From CAWEQO01 sp963811225 (GTDB lineage: Bacteria > Chloroflexota > Anaerolineae > Anaerolineales > Anaerolineaceae), in the NCBI GenBank assembly GCA_963811225.1, contig CAWEQO010000001.1, positions 744,001-808,000 of the forward strand: a stretch of DNA of 64,000 nt, read 5' to 3'. The notes under the pieces were generated by a model. The model did no database searches. It saw only the letters and a list, made by a program, of their open reading frames with translations, and had not been told where the DNA came from. Shown here piece by piece: positions 47,775 through 60,255 of the stretch (positions are counted from its first letter, which is position 1; each line of letters starts with the position of its first letter). Both the position numbers and the translations under genes were made by a program.

Positions 47775-48029
47775 CTATTCTTCTTCAGTCGTTATGGGAC
47801 CGCTATGCTTTTTCTGACGATAGACAATGCGGCCGCGATTCAGATCGTAGGGAGACACTTCCACCCGCACGCGGTCTCCGAGCAAGATGCGGATATAATA
47901 CTTGCGCATCCGTCCAGAGAGGTATGCTAGAACTTCATGGTTATTGTCGAGCTTGACCCGGAACTGTGTGCCCGGAAGGGCCTCGACAATCGTGCCCTCT
48001 ACAGTAATCTTATCTTCTTCTTTGGCCAT
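47775..48029 (-). CDS. infA: translation initiation factor IF-1
   Basis: An 84-residue OB-fold protein that binds the 30S A-site during initiation: DKITVEGTIVEALPGTQFRV, LDNNHEVLAYLSGRMRKYYI and GDRVRVEVSPYDLNRGRIVYR. About 10 residues longer than the E. coli protein, with the tail HSGPITTEEE. infA is usually in the spc ribosomal operon; its pairing with rpsU suggests either relocation or a second copy. Confidence 0.96.
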   Translation of the reverse strand: MAKEEDKITVEGTIVEALPGTQFRVKLDNNHEVLAYLSGRMRKYYIRILLGDRVRVEVSPYDLNRGRIVYRQKKHSGPITTEEE

Positions 48030-48064
48030 ACACTCCTCCACTCCTACATGCAGCCCAGGCGGCT

Positions 48065-48265
48065 TTACTCGCCAATCCGGCCGGTTTGGCGCCGCTTGAG
48101 TCTGCGGACTGCCTTCTTCTTTTCAACCCGGCGCAGCTCGCTCTTGGAAATAAACCAGCGCTTGCGGCGCACAGTACTCAGGATGCCACTCTTTACAATC
48201 TTTTTACGGAATCTTTTAAGAAGCTGATCCTGCAACTCATTCTGTCGAATCACAACACTCGTCAT
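48065..48265 (-). CDS. rpsU: 30S ribosomal protein S21
   Basis: A 66-residue basic protein near the anti-Shine-Dalgarno end of 16S rRNA. TSVVIRQNELQDQLLKRFRK, KSGILSTVRRKRWFISKSEL and RVEKKKAVRRLKRR match S21. ATG 48265 has GGGAGGTG eight bases upstream. It is 35 bases before infA in the same operon. Confidence 0.95.
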   Translation of the reverse strand: MTSVVIRQNELQDQLLKRFRKKIVKSGILSTVRRKRWFISKSELRRVEKKKAVRRLKRRQTGRIGE

Positions 48266-48266
48266 C

Positions 48267-48480
48267 TTTCTCACCTCCCTTCTTGAAGGGAATCAATCAT
48301 AGACTGTGAAGAACTGTGAGGCACAAAACAAAAAACCCGGCTCGCATGGCGCACGGAACCGAGTGGGTGATCAGGAAAGATGACAGTCTTCTTCCTCGGA
48401 TGCCTCCAGCCGTAGCCTCCACAAAACGAATAATGATCGAAATGTATCGCCCGGCCATTGATACGGCCAAACCATAACAC
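48267..48480 (-). promoter_or_regulatory. long rpsU leader with internal terminator (attenuator)
   Basis: About 214 nt from the predicted transcript start to rpsU. Inside it, ACTCGGTTC (48364-48356) pairs over nine bases with GAGCCGGGT (48343-48335), followed by TTTTTGTTTTG, a typical terminator. Upstream elements include AGGAAG/CTTTCCT and two GGAGGC words that resemble Shine-Dalgarno sites without a start codon. No known riboswitch was recognised. Ligand could be S21, IF-1 or initiating ribosomes; this is inference. Confidence 0.65.
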
Positions 48481-48486
48481 AGCCCT

Positions 48487-48516
48487 ATTATATCACGGTA
48501 TGTTAAAGATTGTCAA
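48487..48516 (-). promoter_or_regulatory. rpsU promoter
   Basis: Minus-strand TTGACA (48516-48511), an 18-base spacer, TATAAT (48492-48487). Confidence 0.85.
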
Positions 48517-48528
48517 ACGAATTGCAGA

Positions 48529-48603
48529 CAACACAGAGTAGAGAATAGAGACCAGTCCAGGCAACTGCTGCCTGGACTGGTCTCTATTCTCTACTCTGTG
48601 TTG
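48529..48603 (-). terminator. 35-bp perfect hairpin after the rrn operon
   Basis: Arms 48529-48563 and 48569-48603 are perfect complements over a 5-base loop; the outer half is AACACAGAGTAGAGAATAG. It starts 30 bases past 5S rRNA and has no U-tract. It shares the GAGTAGAGA word with hairpins at 4.5, 7.2 and 8.3 kb. Confidence 0.8.
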
Positions 48604-48632
48604 CCTTTGCTGCGGAAGAATCAAAAAAGCCT

Positions 48633-48748
48633 CTTGGCAATGACCTACTCTCCCGGGGGGTCGCCCCCCAAGTACCATCGGCGCTGACAGCCTTAACGAC
48701 CGGGTTCGGGATGTGACCGGGTGTACCACTGTCGCACAAATCACCAAG
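48633..48748 (-). rRNA. rrf: 5S ribosomal RNA
   Basis: About 116 nt. Helix I pairs CTTGGTGA with TCATTGCCAAG; CCGAACCCGGTCGTTAAGG and GGGAGAGTAGG are the conserved loop B/C and helix IV-V segments. The last gene of the rrn operon. Confidence 0.95.
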
Positions 48749-48836
48749 AGACTTTCTTTTCAAAGTCTAGATTGCGGTTCGAATAGTTGTTGTAGTCCAT
48801 GATTTCAGAAAAAGTACCGAGTTCTCAGCATCACAT

Positions 48837-51805
<2,969 letters not shown>

Positions 51806-52194
51806 TGATGCGGAGAATTCGATACTCTTTCTTTGCTTTCTTTCTTTCGAAATCGTTCTGGCTTCTTTCGATTTCAGACTTGACCTACAACAACTATTCG
51901 GTTTGTAAGGTTCTGCGGGCCCTTCAGCTCTCGCGAGCCTTTTGGCCGTTCGGTCCCTTTGGGCTTATCCAGCCCAGGACCTACGCTGTTTGATCAGCGC
52001 TGTTTGACCCTCACGCAACTTGCATCCGTCAGGGGCATACAGCCCTCGTCAAACTTGTTTCATTTTTTAAACATAAGGCGACCCGGCTCAACGCGCCGGG
52101 TCGCCACTGGACTTCCCTGCGTTTTTGCCTTACCTATTTAGATCTTGCGATCAACTTCGCCTGTCTGCAAATGATTTCCTCGCTACAAGCTCAG
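51806..52194 (-). other. 23S-tRNA-Ala internal transcribed spacer
   Basis: 389 bases with no gene. It contains a GGCGACCCGGC / GCCGGGTCGCC hairpin (about 52077-52103) and pyrimidine-rich tracts near the 23S 5' end that are probably RNase III processing stems. Confidence 0.8.
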
Positions 52195-52267
52195 TGGAGA
52201 TGAGGGGATTCGAACCCCTGACCTCCGCCGTGCAAAGGCGGCGCTCTCCCAACTAAGCTACATCCCC
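52195..52267 (-). tRNA. tRNA-Ala (anticodon TGC)
   Basis: Acceptor GGGGATG/CATCTCC with one G-U pair, anticodon loop TTTGCAC between CCGCC and GGCGG, and T-arm AGGGGTTCGAATCCCCT. Located in the rrn spacer. Confidence 0.96.
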
Positions 52268-52286
52268 GGAAGTCCAGGGTTCCAGG

Positions 52287-52360
52287 TGGGCCTTTCAGGG
52301 GTCGAACCTGAGACCTCGCCCTTATCAGAGGCGCGCTCTAACCAACTGAGCTAAAGGCCC
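52287..52360 (-). tRNA. tRNA-Ile (anticodon GAT)
   Basis: Acceptor GGGCCTT/AAGGCCC, D-arm TAGCTCAGTTGGTTAGAGC, anticodon loop CTGATAA. Follows 16S in the standard Ile-Ala spacer order. Confidence 0.96.
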
Positions 52361-52494
52361 GTAAGTCCTTAGCAACTGAAGAGTGGCAAGAAAGTTCAGA
52401 GAACTCCGTTTTCCCAGCGTTCTCTCACCGCGAGAGAACGATTTAGATTTTGGAGTAGAGCTTCCATCCGAAGACGGATGCTCGGGTCTCCATA

Positions 52495-53998
<1,504 letters not shown>

Positions 53999-54247
53999 TT
54001 TTATCACTCCTAAGAGTGTTTCAAGTTCACGGTCTTTTACTGGTATTGACGGTGTTTCCTTACCTTCTTACCACTCTTCAGTTGTTAAGGTGCTTTCGGA
54101 CAACTTTCGTGCTGCTTACAGACTGAAACGCCGATGCTCTTGCTTTACATCACATCGGCCTCTTGGTCTTTGCGCCATCCTTGCGGATGTTCCTGTTGTC
54201 ACCGATCTGCCCGACGGGCTAGACCGCACATTGCTTTCGAGGCATTT

Positions 54248-54276
54248 ATTGTACCCCCGGTTTTTGTCACTGTCAA
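54248..54276 (-). promoter_or_regulatory. rrn promoter 1 (proximal)
   Basis: Minus-strand TTGACA (54276-54271), 17-base spacer, TACAAT (54253-54248). It is preceded by AAACCC, so the full -35 context is AACCCTTGACA. The 250 bases to 16S are the rRNA leader. Confidence 0.85.
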
Positions 54277-54387
54277 GGGTTTGGCCGTAACCAATTCCTG
54301 ACTTTGTCCGACAACCGGCCGGGCGTTTTCTTTTGTCATTGATTTGCCTCGTCGGCGAAATCTGCCTTGTTTCTTACAACGGGCTGG

Positions 54388-54415
54388 ATTATACAGGATT
54401 TTGAAACCCTGTCAA
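54388..54415 (-). promoter_or_regulatory. rrn promoter 2
   Basis: Minus-strand TTGACA (54415-54410), 16-base spacer, TATAAT (54393-54388), again preceded by AACCC. Confidence 0.85.
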
Positions 54416-54555
54416 GGGTTCTCGCAAAACTCCTGCAATTTGCTTCCTTTTCCCTTCCCCTCCGGTCCATTCTTTGCATCCGGAACTCTTTGGGGTCTTT
54501 CAACGTCTCAGTTGTAATGGGTTGGTTGCTTGTTGCCGTCCAGCCTTGGATGTCT

Positions 54556-54584
54556 ATCATACACCCTTCCGAGAGCCAGGTCAA
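54556..54584 (-). promoter_or_regulatory. rrn promoter 3 (distal)
   Basis: Minus-strand TTGACC (54584-54579), 17-base spacer, TATGAT (54561-54556), preceded by AAAACCC. The three promoters share AACCCTTGAC. Confidence 0.8.
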
Positions 54585-54639
54585 GGGTTTTCGGATACAA
54601 ATTGTCGATATTTACGCGATTCTTATACTCGATTACGGT

Positions 54640-54645
54640 TATAAT
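54640..54645 (+). promoter_or_regulatory. -10 element abutting the vanW start
   Basis: TATAAT followed by six bases and then ATG 54652; no Shine-Dalgarno, so the mRNA is probably leaderless. Confidence 0.55.
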
Positions 54646-54651
54646 TCGACC

Positions 54652-56505
54652 ATGCGAACCATGACCTATCCACACCACAACGCCCGCCCACTGTTCGAGC
54701 AAGCGCTCGTCTCGCTGCTGCTTGGCTTCCTCGTCTTCCTTGCCGCAGGCGCCGCTTACGCCTTAGGCTACCAGTTCCAATACGCAAACCGCATCTTCCC
54801 GGGCGTCTCGGTCGCCGGGATCGATGTGGGCGGTCTCAGCGAGCAAGAAGCTGCTGCCCGCGTTACCCAGCAGCTGGCCTACCCGCTCAACGGCCGCCTG
54901 CTCCTGCGCAGCGATCTGAACAGTTGGATGGTAACCCCTGCCAACATGGGCCTGTATCTCGACCCTGAATCGACCGCGAAGAACGCAATGCAGGTAGGCC
55001 GGCGCGGCGGGCTGTTCCACAGCCTCAAGGAGCAGTACGACATCCGCTCCTTTGGCACGAACATCTCTCCCCTTCTGGTCTTCGACCAGCGCATGGCCTA
55101 TCAATTCCTCGAAACCGTCGCCGCCCAGGTCGACCAACCGGTGATCGAGCCGTCCCTTCATATTGAGGGCGTTGACGTGGTCGTGCAGCCGGGACAGGTG
55201 GGCCGGTACGTGGACAAGGCCGCTACCCTGGCATTGATCTCCGCACAGGTGCAGAGCCTGCAGGACGGGGTCGTCCCGGTGGTGATCCGAGAAGAGAAGC
55301 CGGTGATCGAAGACGTCTCCGGGCAGGCCGAGCTGGCCCGCCAAATCCTCAGCCAGCCGCTAAACCTGACGATGCCGGAAGGCCAGTCCGACCAGACGGG
55401 CCCGTGGACTTTCAAACGCGCCGACCTGGCCGATATGCTCAGCTTCCAGCGCGTCATCGCCGATGACGGCTCGGCCAGCTACGAGTTAGGTCTCAACCAC
55501 AAGCTGCTGGGTGACTTCCTCTACGGCCTGGCCGACACGATTGCGGTGTTTCCGCAAAATGCCCGCTTCATTTTCAACGACGATACTCACCGCCTGGACC
55601 TGATCCAAAATGCGGTCATCGGCCGCAGCCTGGACGTTGAATCCACCCTGCGCACCATCGATGAGAAGCTGATGGCCGGCCAGCACGATGTGACCCTGCA
55701 GTTAATCACCGACAAGCCCCAAATCACCGACGACACCACCGGTGAGCAACTGGGTATCACCGAGCTGGTCTCGGCCCAAACCAGCTACTTTTACGGCTCC
55801 AGCGCCGACCGCATCCACAATATCCGCACAGCAGCAGCCGCGTTCCATGGCCTGCTGGTAGCCCCCGGCGAGACTTTCTCGATGGCCTCGGCCTTGGGCG
55901 ACATCAGCCTCGACAACGGTTACGCCGAGGCGCTGATCATCGTCGGCGACCAGACGGTTCAGGGTGTTGGGGGCGGGGTGTGCCAGGTCAGCACCACCCT
56001 GTTCCGCACGGTCTTCTTCGGCGGCCTCCCGATCGTCGAGCGCCACGCCCACGCTTACCGGGTCTACTATTACGAGCAGACGGCGTCTGGCGGCCACGAT
56101 TCCGGTCTGGCTGGCATGGACGCCACCGTCTTCGTCCCGCTGGTCGACTTCAAGTTTACCAACGATACCAACAACTGGTTGCTGATGGAGACCTACCCCA
56201 CCGATACCAGCCTGACCTGGAAGTTCTACTCCACCTCCGACGGCCGCACGGTCGATTGGGACACCACCGGGCCGACCGAAACCGTCGAGGCGCCGGATCC
56301 CTCCTACAAGGAGAACCCCGATCTGTCGAAGGGCGAGGTCAAACAGGTGGATTGGGCCGCCCAGGGCGCCGACATCACCGTCCACCGCACCGTCAGCCGC
56401 GACGGGTCCGTCTACCTGCAAGACACGTTCTTCACGCATTACGAACCCTGGCAGGCCAAGTATGAGTACGGTCCCGGCACAGAGGACATGCCGCCGAAGG
56501 ATTAA
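54652..56505 (+). CDS. VanW-family cell-wall protein
   Basis: A 617-residue protein with one membrane segment near residues 19-42, then an extracellular part: two peptidoglycan-binding-like repeats (about 45-330, FPGVSVAGIDVGGLSEQEAA) and a VanW domain (about 370-540) with TSYFYGSSADRIHNIRTAA, LLVAPGETFSMASALG, the VGGGVCQVSTTLFR signature and VERHAHAYRV. A C-terminal G5-like segment follows. VanW occurs in some glycopeptide-resistance clusters but its biochemical role is unproven. The longer ORF back to 54367 overlaps the rrn promoters and is rejected. Confidence 0.9.
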   Translation: MRTMTYPHHNARPLFEQALVSLLLGFLVFLAAGAAYALGYQFQYANRIFPGVSVAGIDVGGLSEQEAAARVTQQLAYPLNGRLLLRSDLNSWMVTPANMGLYLDPESTAKNAMQVGRRGGLFHSLKEQYDIRSFGTNISPLLVFDQRMAYQFLETVAAQVDQPVIEPSLHIEGVDVVVQPGQVGRYVDKAATLALISAQVQSLQDGVVPVVIREEKPVIEDVSGQAELARQILSQPLNLTMPEGQSDQTGPWTFKRADLADMLSFQRVIADDGSASYELGLNHKLLGDFLYGLADTIAVFPQNARFIFNDDTHRLDLIQNAVIGRSLDVESTLRTIDEKLMAGQHDVTLQLITDKPQITDDTTGEQLGITELVSAQTSYFYGSSADRIHNIRTAAAAFHGLLVAPGETFSMASALGDISLDNGYAEALIIVGDQTVQGVGGGVCQVSTTLFRTVFFGGLPIVERHAHAYRVYYYEQTASGGHDSGLAGMDATVFVPLVDFKFTNDTNNWLLMETYPTDTSLTWKFYSTSDGRTVDWDTTGPTETVEAPDPSYKENPDLSKGEVKQVDWAAQGADITVHRTVSRDGSVYLQDTFFTHYEPWQAKYEYGPGTEDMPPKD

Positions 56506-56615
56506 TCGGTCCGTTTGTGGTGGTTTCTCACCGCAGGCATCCGGTTTTACCTTAATTTTGAGTCCTTGTAATCGTGGTACAATAGCCAAAGTTTATTCCT
56601 CTAAATGGAGGCGAA

Positions 56616-56837
56616 ATGGTAAGCTCTGACCTTTTAGAAATCTTGCGCTGCCCCGCCTGTGTCCGAGAAAAAGAAGGACAACTCGCTGTGGTAAAAGAAA
56701 CCTGGCTCGTCTGCCAGGACTGTGGCCGTAAATATCCCATTGTTGAAGACATCCCGGTGATGTTGATTGAAGAAGGGGATAAATGGGCCAAAACATCAGA
56801 AGAAGAACTGCCTGTTCCACCTCCGGAAATCTCGTAA
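56616..56837 (+). CDS. Trm112-family protein
   Basis: A 73-residue small protein: SDLLEILRCPACVREKEGQL, then CQDCGRKYPIVEDIPVML. Two CxxC pairs form a zinc knuckle. Trm112-like proteins activate methyltransferases in archaea and eukaryotes; bacterial ones are less understood. GGAGG precedes the ATG. It is 15 bases before the LCP gene. Confidence 0.9.
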   Translation: MVSSDLLEILRCPACVREKEGQLAVVKETWLVCQDCGRKYPIVEDIPVMLIEEGDKWAKTSEEELPVPPPEIS

Positions 56838-56852
56838 CAACAACTTACAACT

Positions 56853-58298
56853 ATGTCCCAACCACAACCCCAAATGGAATCACCGCGGCGAAAGCGCTTT
56901 GACGGTTTATCGGTCGCGCTGATCGTCGTTTTTATCATTCTGGCCATTGCCGGCGCCGTCGCCGCCTATATCATCGTTCACAATATCGTTCTAGGCTGGA
57001 GTTTCACGCAGCTGCCGGGCGCGCCCGGAACAAGCGGCGAAAGCAGCAGTCAGGCGCAAGCCCCTGTCGCAGGCGCCACCCTTTCTCCCGAGCAGATGAC
57101 CGTGCCCCTGCAGCCCGTCGAAGCTGGGCCTGAAGCTCAGGCCTGGGATGGCGCCGGTCGGGTCAACGTGCTCATCATGGGTCTCGACTTTCGCGACTGG
57201 GAAGCCGGCGAAGTGCCGCGCACCGATACGATGATCCTGTTCACGCTCGATCCGGTCCACAACACTGCCGGTATGCTCTCCATTCCGCGCGACATGTGGG
57301 TCAACATCCCTGGGTTCGATTACGCCAAGATCAACACCGCCTATTACCTGGGTGAGATCTACAAGATGCCGGGCGGCGGGCCGGGTTTGGCCGTCAAGAC
57401 CGTGGAACAATTCTTGGGTGTGCCGATCAACTACTACGCCCAGGTCGACTTCTACTCCTTCATCAAGTTCATCGACGCCCTCGGCGGGCTGGACATCAAT
57501 ATCCCTGAAGAGATCGTAGTCGATCCGCTCGGCCCGGGCAACACCATCAAACTGTACCCCGGCGTGCAAACGCTCGACGGCGCTACAACCCTGGCCTTCG
57601 CCCGCAACCGCCACATCGAAGGCGACGACTTCAGCCGCGCCAGCAACCAACAGCTGGTGATCATGGAGATGCGCCGCCAGATCCTCGATCTGAATATGCT
57701 GCCGACCCTGATTTCCAAATCCCCGCAGCTGTACGCCGACCTGTCCGGCGGCATCCGCACCAACATGAGCCTGACCGAATCAATCCAGCTGGCCCTGGCA
57801 GCTTCTAAGGTGCCCGAGAAGAAGATCCTGAAAGGCGTCATCGGCCCACCCGACCAGGTTGGCCTGGCGAAATCGCCCGACGGCCTGTCGATCTTGATCC
57901 CGGTGCCGGACCGCATCCGCCTGCTGCGCGATAAGATCTTCTCGGGCGGCGCTGCGATCGCCCCTTCTGAGGTCAGCGGCGATGTCGCTCAGCTGGTCAA
58001 GGAAGAGCAGGCCCGCGTCGTTGTCCAGAACGGCTCGCAGACCGCCGGCATGGCCACCCGCACCTCGGAGTTCTTCCGCTCGCAAGGCATGAACGTGGTC
58101 CAAGAGACCAACGCCGATCAGGCCTACTCGGCCACCACGCTGGTGATCGTCAACGGCAAGCCGTACACGATCAAATACCTGGCCGATCTGATGGGCATTT
58201 CAGAGGGCAACATCGTCAACCAATACACCCCAGACGCCGGGATGGATATTGTGGTGATCGTCGGCAACGACTGGGCCGCCAATAACCCCATGCCGTAA
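56853..58298 (+). CDS. LytR-CpsA-Psr (LCP) family cell-wall polymer transferase
   Basis: A 481-residue enzyme that attaches teichoic-acid-like or other glycopolymers to peptidoglycan from lipid carriers. A membrane helix lies at about 21-48. The LCP domain (about 105-285) has VNVLIMGLDFR, RTDTMILFTLDP, MLSIPRDMWVNIPG (catalytic Arg region), KINTAYYLG and LDGATTLAFARNRH, while a C-terminal LytR_C domain (from about 385, ARVVVQNGSQTAGMA) completes it. A weak upstream ribosome-binding site suggests coupling to the Trm112-like gene. Confidence 0.95.
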   Translation: MSQPQPQMESPRRKRFDGLSVALIVVFIILAIAGAVAAYIIVHNIVLGWSFTQLPGAPGTSGESSSQAQAPVAGATLSPEQMTVPLQPVEAGPEAQAWDGAGRVNVLIMGLDFRDWEAGEVPRTDTMILFTLDPVHNTAGMLSIPRDMWVNIPGFDYAKINTAYYLGEIYKMPGGGPGLAVKTVEQFLGVPINYYAQVDFYSFIKFIDALGGLDINIPEEIVVDPLGPGNTIKLYPGVQTLDGATTLAFARNRHIEGDDFSRASNQQLVIMEMRRQILDLNMLPTLISKSPQLYADLSGGIRTNMSLTESIQLALAASKVPEKKILKGVIGPPDQVGLAKSPDGLSILIPVPDRIRLLRDKIFSGGAAIAPSEVSGDVAQLVKEEQARVVVQNGSQTAGMATRTSEFFRSQGMNVVQETNADQAYSATTLVIVNGKPYTIKYLADLMGISEGNIVNQYTPDAGMDIVVIVGNDWAANNPMP

Positions 58299-58309
58299 CA
58301 GCCTGATTA

Positions 58310-58353
58310 CCAATAAAAAAACCTGACGATTTCTCGTCAGGTTTTTTTATTGG
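58310..58353. terminator. 20-bp perfect bidirectional terminator
   Basis: CCAATAAAAAAACCTGACGA pairs perfectly with 58334-58353; T-runs on both strands serve the convergent LCP and YceI genes. Confidence 0.9.
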
Positions 58354-58367
58354 TGGTTTATGTTGTT

Positions 58368-58951
58368 TTACTTGCTCTGCTCCATGGAGACCGCCTCTTC
58401 CTGGGCTAACGCCTCAGCCTGCTGCTCTTGCTTGACCAGCTCCAGGTTGACGTCCACGTTAATGGAGTCGCCCACCAGCCAGCCTCCGGTCTCGAGCGCC
58501 TTATTCCAGGTCAGGCCCCAGTCGGCGCGGTTAATGGTGGTATGGCCTTCAAAGCCGTAGCTGGTGGTGCCCCACGGTGACATCGCCTTACCGTTGAAAA
58601 CCACGTCCAGGATCACATCTTTGGTTGTATCCTGAATGGTCAGGCTGCCCACCAGGCGAGCATGGTTTTTGTTCTGCAGCTCGACGCGCTTGCTCTTAAA
58701 GATAATTTCAGGAGTGTTTCTCTACATTCAAGAAATCCGCCGAGCGCAGGTGCGCATCGCGGTCGTCACTGGCAGTGTCAATGCTGGCCGCGTCGATATG
58801 CACCTCCACGGTTGTGTCTTTGCGGCTGCTCTTCATCCAGGTCGATTGCGCCATCGAACTTGTCGAACGAACCGCGCACCTTCGAGATCATCATGTGGCG
58901 TACGGAAAATTCGATGCTGGAATGGGCAGGATCAATCTGATAAGTAATCAT
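58368..58951 (-). pseudogene. YceI-family protein gene with two frameshifts
   Basis: From ATG 58951 (GAGGAGG upstream) the frame reads ITYQIDPAHSSIEFSVRHMM and KFDGAIDLDEEQP, then must shift near 58838-58842 to give TTVEVHIDAASIDTASDDRD and FLNVEKHS, and shift again near 58713 to give EIIFKSKRVELQNKN, VGSLTIQDTTKDVILDV and TTINRADWGLTWN to the stop. Each shift is explained by one extra base. The intact product would be a lipocalin-like isoprenoid-binding YceI protein of about 194 residues with a Glu/Gln-rich tail. Either a recent pseudogene or sequencing error. Confidence 0.85.
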
Positions 58952-59213
58952 CGTATGTTATCTACCTCCTCATGATTTGGTTGCTGCAATCCTCGCTTCA
59001 ATCTATTTAAGTCTAATCTTCAGAAATCAAATGAGTATATAAGTCTTGTATAAATTGTGTTAATTAGCGAGGAATAGTGCAATGCTGTCCTTGGGCGGAG
59101 GCGAAGGATCTCAGAGACCATCTTAAAGCGGCACAGCCATGCGTATGCTTAAATCGACAGGCTGCTTGTATCGTTGGTTTATGAAGGCAACATTTAATTA
59201 ATCAAACACGAGC

Positions 59214-59247
59214 CAGAGGCGACACTTACCTATAAGTGTCGCCTCTG
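59214..59247. terminator. 15-bp hairpin after the small membrane protein pair
   Basis: CAGAGGCGACACTTA pairs perfectly with 59233-59247 over a 4-base loop. The 337-bp stretch 58952-59288 otherwise shows no gene. Confidence 0.6.
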
Positions 59248-59288
59248 TCTCTGTACTTGATTGCCCAGATCGCTTACCGCCCAACCAT

Positions 59289-59657
59289 CTACGGCGATGA
59301 GCTCGCCGGGGCCACTCCCTCCTGCCCGCTGAGCGCCATGGCCAGATCCCTGAGTGCCTTAGCCTCCAGGTCCGAACCGCCCTGCGCCTGGATGCGCTGC
59401 GCCTGCGAGGTCAGCTCGGCCACCGAGTCCTCGTCATTCAACTGGGCCAGCCGGCCCTCGGCTCGACCCAGGTCTTGGTTGGCCTGAAAAGACAGGGCGA
59501 TCATGCTGCGATACTGGTCCTTGAACTCGGACCGCAGACGCCCAGGCGAGGTGTCGATGAAGTGGACCGGGTTGACCAGCCATGTATACAGCAGCCCGGC
59601 GATCAGGCCAATCAGCAGTCCGGTCAGCAAATACCAGGGACCTCTACGCTCGTTCAT
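59289..59657 (-). CDS. small membrane protein, second of a tandem pair
   Basis: A 122-residue protein: one membrane helix (about 9-29), then NPVHFIDTSPGRLRSEFKDQ and a helical, Gln/Ala-rich soluble part (EGRLAQLNDED ...). It shares the order WLVNPV, DTSPxxLR, YR, RLAxL with the gene just upstream, so the two are tandem paralogues. Its ATG overlaps the frameshifted stop of that gene as ATGA, which implies translational coupling. I do not recognise the family; no function is given. Confidence 0.7.
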   Translation of the reverse strand: MNERRGPWYLLTGLLIGLIAGLLYTWLVNPVHFIDTSPGRLRSEFKDQYRSMIALSFQANQDLGRAEGRLAQLNDEDSVAELTSQAQRIQAQGGSDLEAKALRDLAMALSGQEGVAPASSSP

Positions 59658-60020
59658 TGCTGCCCCTCCAGGGTCGGCGACCAGAATCCAATCGCCATCG
59701 ACAACTTGCCCAGCGTGTCGATGTCCTGACTGCTGTAGTTCAGCTTGCGGGCCGTCTCGATCGCAATCTGGACCTGCCGTAAAGGCGTCTCATTCGTCGC
59801 CGAGCAGCGCCAGCCGATGGGCCGCCAGGCTGATATTGTCTTCCTGCTGGTAAATCTCGGCCACCATCAGCACATAGTCGGCCTTGTAATCGTAACGCAG
59901 CGCATCGGGTGAGGTATCTACATAACGCACCGGGTTGGCCACCCAGCCGTAATATATGCCGGCCAGCAGGCCAATGAAAATTGCCAGGAGAAACACCACG
60001 AAACGGATTACTCTGTACAC
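59654..60020 (-). pseudogene. small membrane protein, first of the tandem pair, with one frameshift
   Basis: Starts at GTG 60020 (GGAGG nine bases upstream), reading VYRVIRFVVFLLAIFIGLL (membrane helix), WVANPVRYVDTSPDALRYDY and RLALLGD, where an apparent stop (GAATGA, about 59790) occurs. One base later the frame continues as ETPLRQVQIAIETARKLNYS and DTLGKLSMAIGFWSP to TGA at 59656-59654, overlapping the next start. The matching layout with its paralogue shows the shift is a disruption, or a sequencing error. Function unknown. Confidence 0.75.
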
Positions 60021-60189
60021 GTTGTGAAACCTCCAAGTTTTGACTGGGAGAACAATTACGAATGCATAACTATGTTGATTATACATTTGTTCGGGTGACA
60101 GGGCAATTCGCAAGGAAGTGAATTCGTGAATCAGTGATCCGTCCATTAAGCGATTGGGTGTTCTCGGAATGGACTGAACGAAGTGGCTC

Positions 60190-60218
60190 TTGCTTTAACA
60201 GAACTTTAGTTCTATAAT
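60190..60218 (+). promoter_or_regulatory. promoter of the 224-residue protein gene
   Basis: TTGCTT (60190-60195), a 17-base spacer, TATAAT (60213-60218). Confidence 0.75.
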
Positions 60219-60255
60219 GGGGCTATAGAACCGGTATCGAGAAACGGAGCGCAGC

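Noticed and set aside
47735..47775. Hammerhead-like motif (GGACGAGTCCGG) downstream of infA
   Set aside because: The conserved CUGAUGA and GAAA cores are absent; it is only a short palindrome.
54367..54651. N-terminal extension of the VanW ORF
   Set aside because: It overlaps two of three rrn promoters, has no family similarity, and the signal/membrane segment starts after ATG 54652.
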